A stretch of 64,000 nt of DNA, from positions 4,278,001 to 4,342,000 of the forward strand of contig NSGV01000001.1 of the NCBI GenBank assembly GCA_002300355.1. Direction: 5' to 3'. Origin of the DNA: Streptomyces sp. TLI_235. Its GTDB lineage: Bacteria > Actinomycetota > Actinomycetes > Streptomycetales > Streptomycetaceae. The translations under genes were made by a program, and so were the position numbers. Below, piece after piece: positions 24,546 to 32,716 of the stretch. The notes under the pieces were generated by a model. The model was not told the origin of the DNA. It made no database searches and saw only the letters and a list, made by a program, of their open reading frames with translations. Each line of letters starts with the position of its first letter. The stretch's first letter is position 1.

Positions 24546-26513
24546 CTACGGCCTGGCCGCGTCGGACGGCGGCGGGGAGGCCGTGGCCCGGCCCGTCGCA
24601 GGATCGCCGCCGTGGGCCGGGCCGGAGTCCGCGGGGGCGGTCGGCGAGGGGTCGGCCGAGGGGCCGGACGTCCCGCCCCCGGAGCCGCCTCCGGGCGTCC
24701 CGGTGCTCCCGCCGCCCCCCGTGCCGCTCGGCGGTTCGGGGCTCCGGCTGCCACCGGGCTCGGCGCCGCCGGTGCCGGAACCCGTGCCCGTGCCCGAACC
24801 CGTGCCGGGCGCGGTCGGGGCCGGGGTGGGGGAGCCGCTGTCCGCGGGCCCGTCCGGGTGTCCGCCACGCTGGGTGGGCCCGCCCTCCAGGGTGACCACG
24901 GCCTCGGAGGGCGGCAGCGCGATCTTCGCCGTCCAGTGTCCGGCCGGGACCCGCTCCTCGTCCACCGTCACCGTCACGGTGATCCGCTGCCCCGGCTCCA
25001 GGGCGCCCTCGTCCCGGCTGAGGCGCAGCCAGTCCACGCCGACCACGGCATGCCAGTGGATCGCGGTGCCGCCGGAGTTGGTGAGCGTGATCACCGTGCG
25101 GCTGCCCCACTCGCTGGCCTCCACCGTGAGCCGCCCGGGCCCGGCCGGCAGCACGGGCGGGGCGGGGACCACCTCGGCGGTGGCCAGCCCCCGGGACCCG
25201 TGCGAGGGGACCGGCACCACCGCACCCTCCACCACGGGCAGCAACGTTTCTGCAACCGCACCCGCCAACCGCAGGCCGTCGTCCGCCGCCTCGTCGCCCT
25301 GGCCGGGCTCGGCCGGCTGCACCGTCTCGGACGGGTCCGGCGAGAGCCGGGGCGAGTCCACCCGCACCGAGGAGACCGGCGCGGCCGACCCCACGCCCTC
25401 GCCGCCGCCCCGGTACGCCGCCCACAGCGCCACCACCGGCGCCGTCAGGACGGCCGCCAGCACACCTGTCGTCACCACCCGCTGCCGCACCAGGGCGAGG
25501 CTCGCCGAGGGGGCCCGGTGCCGGGGGAAGCCGCGCTGGTCGAAGCGGATCGCCGCCGGACCGGGCTCCGGCGCGGCCAGGCGCCGCCCGGCCGCCGCCC
25601 CCGCCAGGAAGGCCGCGCCCGCGGCACCGCCCGGGACCTGCGCCGCCGTCCCGGCCACCCGGACCGTCACCGGCGCCGACAGCAGAGGCAGCCCGGCCAG
25701 GCCCGGCTCCGGCGCCGCCGCCACCCGTTCCGCGGTGCCGCGGCAGGTAGGGCAGGCCACCACGTGCTGCACCAGTTCGCGGCGGAGCGCCGGGCCGAGC
25801 ACCCATCCGCTCCGGCCCTCCGCTCCGGCCCCGCCGAGCTGGGTGAGTTCCGGGCAGTCGCCCGCGGCCAGCACCAGCAGTGCCGCCCGGGTGCGCCCGA
25901 CCTCGGCGGCCGCGGTCTCCAGCAGTTCCTCGGCGGCCGGTACCGGCAGGGCCAGCACCGCCGCGACCTCGCCGGGCGCCAGCCCGTGACGGACCGCCAG
26001 CTCCAGCGCCTCGCGCTGCTCGGGGCCGGTGCCGGCCGCCTCCGGCCAGGCCAGCCGGGCGAGCTCCTCGCGGCGCTGGGCGAGGACCGCCGCGCCGGGG
26101 GCCCCGCCCCGGCCGATCCCGCCCGCGACCGCGCCGGCCTTCCCGGCGCGGCCCTTCCCGGCGGGGCCCGTACCGGCATGCGCCCGCCGTCCGGACGGAA
26201 CACCAGCGGGGGCGGGCGCGGCGGCGGGCTCGCGCGCGGCGGTGCCGGCGAAGGCGGCGTCCGCCCCGGACTCCAGGCGGCGCAGGCAGCAGTGCCGTGC
26301 CAGCGCGTACAGCCAGGCCCGGCGGAGCGCCGGGTCGGCCAGCCGGGCGCCGTGCCGCAGCGCCAGGTCGCGGACCTCGGCCACGGCGGCCACGGCCGCG
26401 TCGTGCTCGCACAGGACGGAGAGGCAGTAGGTGAACAGGCCGTCCACATGCTGCCCGTAGGCGCGCAGGACCGGCGACCCGGCAGTCACCGGGCTCTCAA
26501 GCAAGCTCGTCAC
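24546..26513 (-). CDS. Sigma-like/anti-sigma-like fused membrane protein with BACON-like domain
   Basis: 655 residues from ATG at 26513. Residues about 15-85 resemble a degenerate sigma region 2 (VDGLFTYCLSVLCEHDAAVAAV, LRRAWLYALARHCCLRRLE) and 150-215 a region 4. Around 250-262 is HVVACPTC, an H-x3-C-x2-C zinc motif like that of anti-sigma factors. One membrane helix lies near 345-368, then outside the membrane about 450-545 is a beta-rich domain (LTVEASEWGSRTVITLTNSGGTAIHWHAVVGVDWLRLSRDEGALEPGQ) like BACON or immunoglobulin folds. A Pro/Gly/Ser tail of about 110 residues ends it. This looks like sigma, zinc anti-sigma and sensor modules on one chain. The gene is convergent with the SigE unit and divergent from radA. 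Confidence 0.8.
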   Translation of the reverse strand: MTSLLESPVTAGSPVLRAYGQHVDGLFTYCLSVLCEHDAAVAAVAEVRDLALRHGARLADPALRRAWLYALARHCCLRRLESGADAAFAGTAAREPAAAPAPAGVPSGRRAHAGTGPAGKGRAGKAGAVAGGIGRGGAPGAAVLAQRREELARLAWPEAAGTGPEQREALELAVRHGLAPGEVAAVLALPVPAAEELLETAAAEVGRTRAALLVLAAGDCPELTQLGGAGAEGRSGWVLGPALRRELVQHVVACPTCRGTAERVAAAPEPGLAGLPLLSAPVTVRVAGTAAQVPGGAAGAAFLAGAAAGRRLAAPEPGPAAIRFDQRGFPRHRAPSASLALVRQRVVTTGVLAAVLTAPVVALWAAYRGGGEGVGSAAPVSSVRVDSPRLSPDPSETVQPAEPGQGDEAADDGLRLAGAVAETLLPVVEGAVVPVPSHGSRGLATAEVVPAPPVLPAGPGRLTVEASEWGSRTVITLTNSGGTAIHWHAVVGVDWLRLSRDEGALEPGQRITVTVTVDEERVPAGHWTAKIALPPSEAVVTLEGGPTQRGGHPDGPADSGSPTPAPTAPGTGSGTGTGSGTGGAEPGGSRSPEPPSGTGGGGSTGTPGGGSGGGTSGPSADPSPTAPADSGPAHGGDPATGRATASPPPSDAARP

Positions 26514-26763
26514 GTGTCAGACGGTAGATACGGGATTCGCCCGCTCCGGTGGTTTCCCGGTGCTTGTCCTTCTTTCGGGTAACAGCACCGGCCGGACCGT
26601 GACCCCGCGCGCATTCGCCCCGCGCGCCGCCCGGCGCCTTCGCGCCCCGGGTCCGCCCCGGGCCGGGACCCCGGGGCGGACCCCGGGACCGGCGCACCCG
26701 GCGGCCGGGCCGGGACCGGCGGTGCGGCCCGCGTTGTCGGACCCACCGGCTACGGTTGGCCGC

Positions 26764-28296
26764 ATGGCAGCCCGCACCAAGACCACCGCCAAGCCGCGCC
26801 CGGCGTACCGCTGCACCGAGTGCGGCAACCAGCTCCCCAAGTGGGTCGGCCGCTGCCCGGAGTGCAACTCCTGGGGCACGGTCGAGGAGTACGGCGCCGT
26901 CCCGCTGCGGACGACCGCGGCGGGCCCGGTCAGCTCCCCGGCGAAGCCGATCGGCGAGGTCGACGGCCAGGTGGCGACGGCCCGCACCACCGGCGTGCCG
27001 GAGCTGGACAGGGTGCTCGGCGGCGGCCTGGTGCCCGGCGCGGTGGTGCTGCTCGCGGGCGAGCCCGGCGTCGGCAAGTCCACCCTGCTGCTCGACGTCG
27101 CCGCCAAGGCCGCGAGCGACCGGCACCGCACCCTGTACGTCACCGGTGAGGAGTCCGCCGGCCAGGTCCGGCTCCGCGCGGACCGCATCAACGCGCTCTC
27201 CGAGCACCTCTACCTGGCCGCGGAGTCGGACCTCGGGGCGGTGCTCGGCCACATCGAGGCGGTGAACCCGGGGCTGCTGATCCTGGACTCGGTGCAGACC
27301 ATCGCCTCCGCCGAGCTGGACGGCGCGCCCGGCGGCCCGGCCCAGGTGCGCGAGGTGGCGAACGCGCTGATCAGGGCGTCCAAGCAGCGCGGCATGGCGA
27401 CCCTGCTGGTCGGCCATGTCACCAAGGACGGCCAGATCGCCGGCCCGCGTCTGCTGGAGCACCTGGTCGACGTGGTGCTCAGCTTCGAGGGCGACCGGCA
27501 CGCCCGGCTGCGGATCATCCGCGGGGTCAAGAACCGCTACGGCGCGACCGACGAGGTCGGCTGCTTCGAGCTGCACGACGAGGGCATCGCGGGTCTCGCC
27601 GACCCGTCCGGGCTCTTCCTGACCAGGCGTGACAAGCCGGTGCCCGGCACCTGCCTGACCGTCACCCTGGAGGGGCGCCGCCCGCTGGTCGCCGAGGTGC
27701 AGGCGCTGATGGTGGATTCGCAGATCCCCTCGCCGCGCCGGACGACCTCCGGCCTGGAGTCCCCGCGCATCGCGATGATCCTCGCAGTGGTCGAACGCCA
27801 CGGCGGGGTGAAGCTGGGCAAGCAGGACATCTACACCGCGACGGTCGGCGGCGTGAAGCTCACCGAGCCCTCCGCGGACCTCGCCATCGCCCTCGCGGTG
27901 GCCAGCTCCTCGTCCGACACCCCGCTGCCGAGCAACCTGGTGGCGATCGGCGAGGTCGGCCTGGCGGGCGAGGTGCGCCGGGTGACGGGTGTGCAGCGCC
28001 GGCTGGCCGAGGCCCACCGGCTGGGCTTCACCCACGCGCTCGTCCCGCCGGACCCGGGCAAGGTGCCGCCCGGCATGAAGGTGGTCGAGGTGTCGGACAT
28101 CGGCGAGGCGCTGCGGGCGATCCCGGGCCGCCGTCGGGCCTCCCGGCCGCGCCAGGAGCAGTCCCCGGCGGCGGTCGCCGCACCCCGGGGCAGTGCCGGC
28201 GACCCGGCCCGGGCCGCCCTGCAGGCCTACGTTCCGGCCCACCCGGAGGAGCTGATGGAGGGCTGGGAGCCGGTCGGCGCGGACGAACTCGACTGA
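26764..28296 (+). CDS. radA: DNA repair protein RadA (recombination ATPase)
   Basis: 510 residues from ATG at 26764; upstream in-frame sequence is not conserved. A four-Cys zinc finger (CTECGNQLPKWVGRCPEC) begins at residue 17. Then come Walker A GEPGVGKST near 101, VTGEESAGQVRLRADRI, the RadA motif KNRYGATDEVG, and a C-terminal Lon-like domain. RadA assists branch migration in recombination. A Pro/Arg-rich stretch near 450 precedes a short tail. disA follows 130 bp downstream, the order seen in many Gram-positives. Confidence 0.96.
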   Translation: MAARTKTTAKPRPAYRCTECGNQLPKWVGRCPECNSWGTVEEYGAVPLRTTAAGPVSSPAKPIGEVDGQVATARTTGVPELDRVLGGGLVPGAVVLLAGEPGVGKSTLLLDVAAKAASDRHRTLYVTGEESAGQVRLRADRINALSEHLYLAAESDLGAVLGHIEAVNPGLLILDSVQTIASAELDGAPGGPAQVREVANALIRASKQRGMATLLVGHVTKDGQIAGPRLLEHLVDVVLSFEGDRHARLRIIRGVKNRYGATDEVGCFELHDEGIAGLADPSGLFLTRRDKPVPGTCLTVTLEGRRPLVAEVQALMVDSQIPSPRRTTSGLESPRIAMILAVVERHGGVKLGKQDIYTATVGGVKLTEPSADLAIALAVASSSSDTPLPSNLVAIGEVGLAGEVRRVTGVQRRLAEAHRLGFTHALVPPDPGKVPPGMKVVEVSDIGEALRAIPGRRRASRPRQEQSPAAVAAPRGSAGDPARAALQAYVPAHPEELMEGWEPVGADELD

Positions 28297-28323
28297 CTCC
28301 GGCCCCGCTATTGCCGCACGCAG

Positions 28324-28350
28324 TTAGACTTTGCCCTGTCTAATGGGCAA
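28324..28350. promoter_or_regulatory. Overlapping inverted repeats upstream of disA
   Basis: TTAGAC (28324-28329) with GTCTAA (28338-28343), and TTGCCC (28331-28336) with GGGCAA (28345-28350), interleave in the radA-disA gap. They could be two alternative hairpins or a regulator site near the disA promoter. Confidence 0.4.
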
Positions 28351-28426
28351 TTGGTAATCGGTGCAGTAATAAGCGAGAGACCGTCGGGCGCCGCGCCACG
28401 CGGTCCGGCTCGACCGGAGGAGTCAC

Positions 28427-29533
28427 GTGGCAGCCAGCGACCGGGCGGACAGGTCCCCCCGCGAGGAGGCCCTGCTGCGGGCCTCCCTCACTGCTATCGC
28501 GCCGGGCACGGCGCTGCGGGACGGGCTGGAGCGGGTGCTGCGGGCCAACACCGGCGGGCTCATCGTGCTCGGTTTCGACAAGAGCGTGGAGTCGCTCTGC
28601 ACCGGCGGTTTCGTGCTGGACGTCGAGTTCACCGCCACCCGCCTGCGCGAGCTGTGCAAGCTCGACGGCGCGGTGATCCTGGACAAGGACATCACCAAGA
28701 TCGTGCGGGCCGGTGTCCATCTGATGCCGGACTCCGCCATCCCGACCGACGAGACGGGCACCCGGCACCGCACCGCCGAGCGGGTGAACCGGCAGACCGG
28801 CTTCCCCGTGGTCGCGGTCTCGCACTCGATGCGCCTGATCGCCATGTACGTCAACGGCAGCCGCCGGGTGCTGGAGGACTCCACGACCGTCCTCTCCCGC
28901 GCCAACCAGGCCCTCGCCACCCTGGAGCGCTACAAGCTCCGGCTGGACGAGGTCGCCGGCACGCTCTCCGCGCTGGAGATCGAGGACCTGGTGACCGTCC
29001 GCGACGTGGCCGCCGTCGTGCAGCGGCTGGAGATGGTCCGGCTGATCGCGGCCGAGATCGCCGGATACGTGCTGGAGCTCGGCACCGACGGCCGGCTGCT
29101 CTCGCTCCAGCTGGACGAGCTGATCGCCGGCGTGGAGCCGGAGCGCGAGCTCGTCGCCCGGGACTACTTCCCGGAGCGGGCCGCCAAGAAGGGCCGCACG
29201 GTCACCGAGGTGCTGGCCGACCTGGAGGCGCTGACCCACGCCGAGCTGCTCGACCTGCAGACGGTGGTCAAGGCGCTCGGCTACTCGGGCTCGCTGGAGT
29301 CGCTGGACTCGGCGGTCTCGCCGCGCGGCTACCGGCTGCTCGCCAAGGTGCCCCGGCTGCCGAACACCGTGATCGAGCGGCTGGTGGAGCACTTCGGCGG
29401 GCTGCAGAAGCTGCTCGCCGCCAGCATCGACGACCTGCAGACGGTCGAGGGCGTCGGCGAGACCCGGGCCCGTTCGGTGCGCGAGGGGCTCTCCCGCCTC
29501 GCCGAGTCGTCCATCCTGGAGCGGTACGTCTGA
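28427..29533 (+). CDS. disA: DNA integrity scanning diadenylate cyclase DisA
   Basis: 368 residues from GTG at 28427 with GGAGGAG just before it. The N-terminal DAC domain holds the two signature motifs, KLDGAVILDKD (DGA) and GTRHRTAERV (RHR), which make c-di-AMP from two ATP. A helical linker follows (about 150-290), and the C-terminal helix-hairpin-helix DNA-binding domain has LQTVEGVGETRARSVREGL. In the known system DisA scans for branched DNA and RadA modulates it; the two genes are adjacent here. Confidence 0.97.
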   Translation: MAASDRADRSPREEALLRASLTAIAPGTALRDGLERVLRANTGGLIVLGFDKSVESLCTGGFVLDVEFTATRLRELCKLDGAVILDKDITKIVRAGVHLMPDSAIPTDETGTRHRTAERVNRQTGFPVVAVSHSMRLIAMYVNGSRRVLEDSTTVLSRANQALATLERYKLRLDEVAGTLSALEIEDLVTVRDVAAVVQRLEMVRLIAAEIAGYVLELGTDGRLLSLQLDELIAGVEPERELVARDYFPERAAKKGRTVTEVLADLEALTHAELLDLQTVVKALGYSGSLESLDSAVSPRGYRLLAKVPRLPNTVIERLVEHFGGLQKLLAASIDDLQTVEGVGETRARSVREGLSRLAESSILERYV

Positions 29534-29904
29534 CGCCCGCGCGGCCCCGACCGGGGCCGACGCACCGCCGGCCCGTCCGGTGGGGCGGACGGGCCGGGCT
29601 GCTGACCACTACTCTCCCTCTCGTCAGGGTCGCGTCAAAGAGGCTTTCCCGACAACGCACAGGCTTCACACAGGCGTGCGGTTTGCGGGGCGGTGAACCG
29701 GGACGTACCGGTGCAGACCGCCGTCGCCGACACGCGCCCGTGACGCCGAGTCGGACGGCCGACACGCGCCCGTCACGCGGCGCACCGCAGCGCCGTCCGA
29801 AAACCGCCGTCCGGCGGCCCGCCGGAGGTGCGGAGCCACCGTCCGGTGACACGAAACGGCCCGCCCCCGAGGTGTCGGGGGCGGGCCGTTCGAGTGCCGG
29901 GAGC
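29534..29904. other. 371-bp gene-free stretch
   Basis: Contains the disA downstream region, a 16-bp direct repeat (GCCGACACGCGCCCGT at 29726-29741 and 29758-29773) and a strong terminator (29856-29889). No coding region is evident. Confidence 0.5.
29856..29889. terminator. Perfect 15-bp hairpin terminator
   Basis: Arms 29856-29870 and 29875-29889, loop GGTG. It lies just past the minus-strand secreted-protein gene and faces disA from the other side. Confidence 0.8.
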
Positions 29905-30750
29905 TCAGTCCTCCAGGCGGATGGACGTGCGGGCCGAGACCGGGCCGCCGGACGGGCCGGACAGGTCCGCCTGGACCAGGTAGTTGCCGGGCCCGGCGGC
30001 CGTGCCGTCGGCGGAGGCGCACTGCGGCTTGCTGCGGGTGCGGTTCCAGGTGAAGTTCTCGGTCAGACCGGCGCCGGCCGCCAGTTGCACCCAGGTCGGC
30101 TGGCGGCTCGCCGGGCAGTCGCCGGAGGACCAGACCCGCTCGCCGGAGCTGGCGGTGACGGTCAGCGTCGAGGCCGTGCGGCCGAGGTCGACCCGGCAGC
30201 CCGCGCCCGAGGTGTTGCGGACGGTCAGCGAGAACCGCGGCTTGACCTTGACGGTGTACGAGTTGAGGCCGCTCGCCAGCTCCAGCGAGACCTGGGAGGC
30301 CGCGCACGCCGGAAGCGCCATCACCTCGGCCGTGTTGGTGGGCGGCTGGCCGCCGCCGGTGCCGCCGCTCCCGGTGCCGCCGGCAGCGGAGCCGTCCGAA
30401 CCGCCGGCGGTGCTGCCGGTGCCGTCCGAACTCCCGCCGCCCGTACCGCCGGTGGAAAGACTGACGTCCCCGCCGCCGGTGCCGGTCGGGCTCCCGGTGG
30501 TACCGCCGGTGCCGCCAGGGCGCGAGGTGATGGCCGAGCCGGACGGGCTGGCCCCGGGCGTGATCGACTGGACCGGGGCGGCCTGCGCGGTCTTCTTCCG
30601 GTCCTCCGCGTCCTTGTCGCCCGAGCCGGCGAGGAGCCAGGCCACCAGCGCGGCGACGACGGCCAGCGCGGCGAGCACGACGAGACGCCGTCGCCAGTAG
30701 ATCGAGGCCGGCAACGGTCCCACGGGTTGACGCAGAGAGGGCACGCGCAA
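29905..30750 (-). CDS. Membrane-anchored Gly/Ser/Thr-rich protein
   Basis: 281 residues, starting TTG at 30750 or GTG at 30744. There is no ribosome site and a TAGAGT box lies immediately upstream, so translation may be leaderless. One membrane helix (RLVVLAALAVVAALVAWLLAG, about 22-45), a long Gly/Ser/Thr linker (about 70-140), then a folded extracellular domain with four Cys (ALPACAAS, GAGCRVDL, SGDCPAS, KPQCASAD). The domain reads like a beta-sandwich (VTVTASSGERVWSSGDCP, FTWNRTRSKPQC). No family name is recognised; it is conserved-looking and convergent with disA. Confidence 0.8.
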   Translation of the reverse strand: MRVPSLRQPVGPLPASIYWRRRLVVLAALAVVAALVAWLLAGSGDKDAEDRKKTAQAAPVQSITPGASPSGSAITSRPGGTGGTTGSPTGTGGGDVSLSTGGTGGGSSDGTGSTAGGSDGSAAGGTGSGGTGGGQPPTNTAEVMALPACAASQVSLELASGLNSYTVKVKPRFSLTVRNTSGAGCRVDLGRTASTLTVTASSGERVWSSGDCPASRQPTWVQLAAGAGLTENFTWNRTRSKPQCASADGTAAGPGNYLVQADLSGPSGGPVSARTSIRLED

Positions 30751-30773
30751 ACTCTACGAGACTGTGTGCACCC

Positions 30774-30787
30774 GTTGATGCATCAAC
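30774..30787. promoter_or_regulatory. 14-bp palindrome GTTGATGCATCAAC
   Basis: Perfect 14-bp palindrome between the divergent membrane protein (start about 30750) and the rhomboid gene (30902). The AT content is unusual for this genome; a regulator binding site is plausible but untested. Confidence 0.4.
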
Positions 30788-30901
30788 ACTGTACGGGGAT
30801 CACTTCCTTCACATGATCCGCCATTTGCTCCGGACGGGCGAGGACGGTTCGGGCCATTTCCGGTCCTGTCCCGGCCCTCTGCCGCGCCCTATAGTCGCGT
30901 C

Positions 30902-31654
30902 ATGGCGATCGAGCAGCGCAGCGACCCCGACCCGGCCCGCATCCTCGCCGAGGCGCGCCGCGCCTTCTTCGTGATGTTCGCATTCCTCTGCGCCGTGTGG
31001 GCCGTGCAACTCGTCAACTGGCTCGGCGACTACGCGCTCACCCTCGACTTCGGCATCCGCTCGCACCGCGCCGAGCGGCTCCCGGACGTTCTCGCCGCGC
31101 CCTTCCTGCACGTGAACTGGCAGCACGTGGAGAGCAATTCGGGCCCGCTGTTCGTCTTCGGGTTCCTCGCCGCGTACCGCGGGGTGCGGAAGTTCCTCGG
31201 CCTGACCCTGCTGGTGGCACTGACCAGCGGCGCCACGGTCTGGCTGTTCGAGCGCGAGCAGGTCGTGACGGTCGGCGCCAGTGGGCTGGTCTTCGGCTAC
31301 TTCGGCTACGTGGTGCTGCGCGGCCTGATCGACCGGAACCTCATCGACAGCCTGGTCGGCCTGGTGATGGCCGCCTCGTTCGCCTACATCCTCACCACCG
31401 CCGTGCCCGGTACCCCCGGCGTGAGCTGGCTGGGGCACCTCGGCGGGCTGGTCGGCGGCCTGCTCGGCGCCTGGCTGCTGCGCGACCGCGCCGCCCGTGC
31501 CGCGCGCCCGGCCCGCACGGCAGGTACCGGCAGGGGAGTCCCCGAGGGCCGCGCCGACGGTGCGGCCGTGCCCGCACAGGGTGGCACGGCCGGACACCTG
31601 CCGGAGAGCCCGCGGGCCGCGCTGCTCAAGGAGTTGGACGACCTCGGGCTGTGA
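30902..31654 (+). CDS. Rhomboid family intramembrane serine protease
   Basis: 250 residues, ATG at 30902. About six hydrophobic helices. The catalytic Ser is in GASGLVFGYFGY (about 122-133) and the catalytic His is in SWLGHLGGLVGGLLGAWLL (about 179), as in GlpG-type rhomboids that cut membrane helices. HVNWQHVESNSGPLF matches the conserved helix 2 His/Asn region. The C-terminal 50 residues are hydrophilic. Confidence 0.9.
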   Translation: MAIEQRSDPDPARILAEARRAFFVMFAFLCAVWAVQLVNWLGDYALTLDFGIRSHRAERLPDVLAAPFLHVNWQHVESNSGPLFVFGFLAAYRGVRKFLGLTLLVALTSGATVWLFEREQVVTVGASGLVFGYFGYVVLRGLIDRNLIDSLVGLVMAASFAYILTTAVPGTPGVSWLGHLGGLVGGLLGAWLLRDRAARAARPARTAGTGRGVPEGRADGAAVPAQGGTAGHLPESPRAALLKELDDLGL

Positions 31655-31722
31655 CCCGCCGGGCCCGGCACCCGCGGGCCCGGCCCGGCAGCCTCCCCCG
31701 GCGTGGGAGGATCGGCAGTGCC

Positions 31723-32613
31723 ATGGTTGCCATCGACATCACTCCCTCCCGGCTGCACTCCACCGTCATCGGCTGGTACGAGGCCAACGCACGCGACCTG
31801 CCCTGGCGGGCCCCGACCGCCACGCCCTGGGCGGTGATGGTCAGCGAGTTCATGCTCCAGCAGACCCCGGTGAAGCGGGTGCTGCCGTCCTGGGCGGCCT
31901 GGATGGAACGCTGGCCCACCCCGGCGGACCTGGCCGCCGACGCACCCGGCGAGGCCGTCCGGATGTGGGGCCGGCTCGGCTACCCGCGGCGCGCGCTGCG
32001 GCTGCACGGCGCCGCCGTGGCGATCACCGAGCAGCACGGCGGGCAGGTCCCGGAGGACCACACGGCGCTGCTGGCCCTGCCCGGGGTGGGCGAGTACACC
32101 GCGGCCGCGGTGGCGTCGTTCGCGTTCCGGCAGCGGCACGTGGTGCTGGACACCAATGTCCGACGGGTGTTCGCCCGGGCGGTGACGGGGGTGGAGTACC
32201 CGGCCCAGGCCACCACCGCCGCCGAGCGCCGGACGGCCGCCGCGTACCTGCCCGACGCCGCCGAGCGGGCGGCGACCTGGGCGGTCGCGGTGATGGAGCT
32301 CGGCGCGCTGATCTGCACCGCCCGCGGCCCCGAGTGCGAGGGCTGCCCGCTGTTCGCGGACTGCGCCTGGCAGCGGGCCGGCCGCCCGCCGTACGAGGGC
32401 CCGACCCGCCGCGGGCAGACCTACGAGGGCACCGACCGCCAGGTCCGCGGCAAGCTGCTGGCCGTGCTGCGCGAGGCGAACGGCGAGGTGCCGCAGGCCC
32501 GGCTGGACGCCGTCTGGCCGGACGCCGTGCAGCGGGCCCGCGCCCTGGACGGGCTGGTCTCCGACGGCCTGGTGGAGCCGGTCGCGCAGGGCGTCTACCG
32601 GCTGCCGCACTGA
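31723..32613 (+). CDS. mutY: A/G-specific adenine glycosylase MutY
   Basis: 296 residues from ATG at 31723. HhH-GPD glycosylase: LPWRAPTATPWAVMVSEFMLQQTPV, LPGVGEYTAAAV (helix-hairpin-helix, catalytic Asp in VVLDTNVRRVF), then the 4Fe-4S loop CTARGPECEGCPLFADC with the C-x6-C-x2-C-x5-C spacing. It removes adenine paired with 8-oxoguanine. It is the short actinobacterial form with no full C-terminal MutT-like domain. A 32-bp terminator palindrome follows. Confidence 0.96.
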   Translation: MVAIDITPSRLHSTVIGWYEANARDLPWRAPTATPWAVMVSEFMLQQTPVKRVLPSWAAWMERWPTPADLAADAPGEAVRMWGRLGYPRRALRLHGAAVAITEQHGGQVPEDHTALLALPGVGEYTAAAVASFAFRQRHVVLDTNVRRVFARAVTGVEYPAQATTAAERRTAAAYLPDAAERAATWAVAVMELGALICTARGPECEGCPLFADCAWQRAGRPPYEGPTRRGQTYEGTDRQVRGKLLAVLREANGEVPQARLDAVWPDAVQRARALDGLVSDGLVEPVAQGVYRLPH

Positions 32614-32669
32614 GCACACCGACGCCGCCGACGACACCGGCGCCGCAGACGACACCGACGACAACGCGA

Positions 32670-32701
32670 AGGGCCCTCCCGGCACGTGCCGGGAGGGCCC
32701 T
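32670..32701. terminator. 32-bp perfect palindrome terminator
   Basis: AGGGCCCTCCCGGCAC and its exact complement, no loop, between convergent mutY and the MFS exporter. Confidence 0.8.
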
Positions 32702-32716
32702 GTCACCGCGCGGGGA

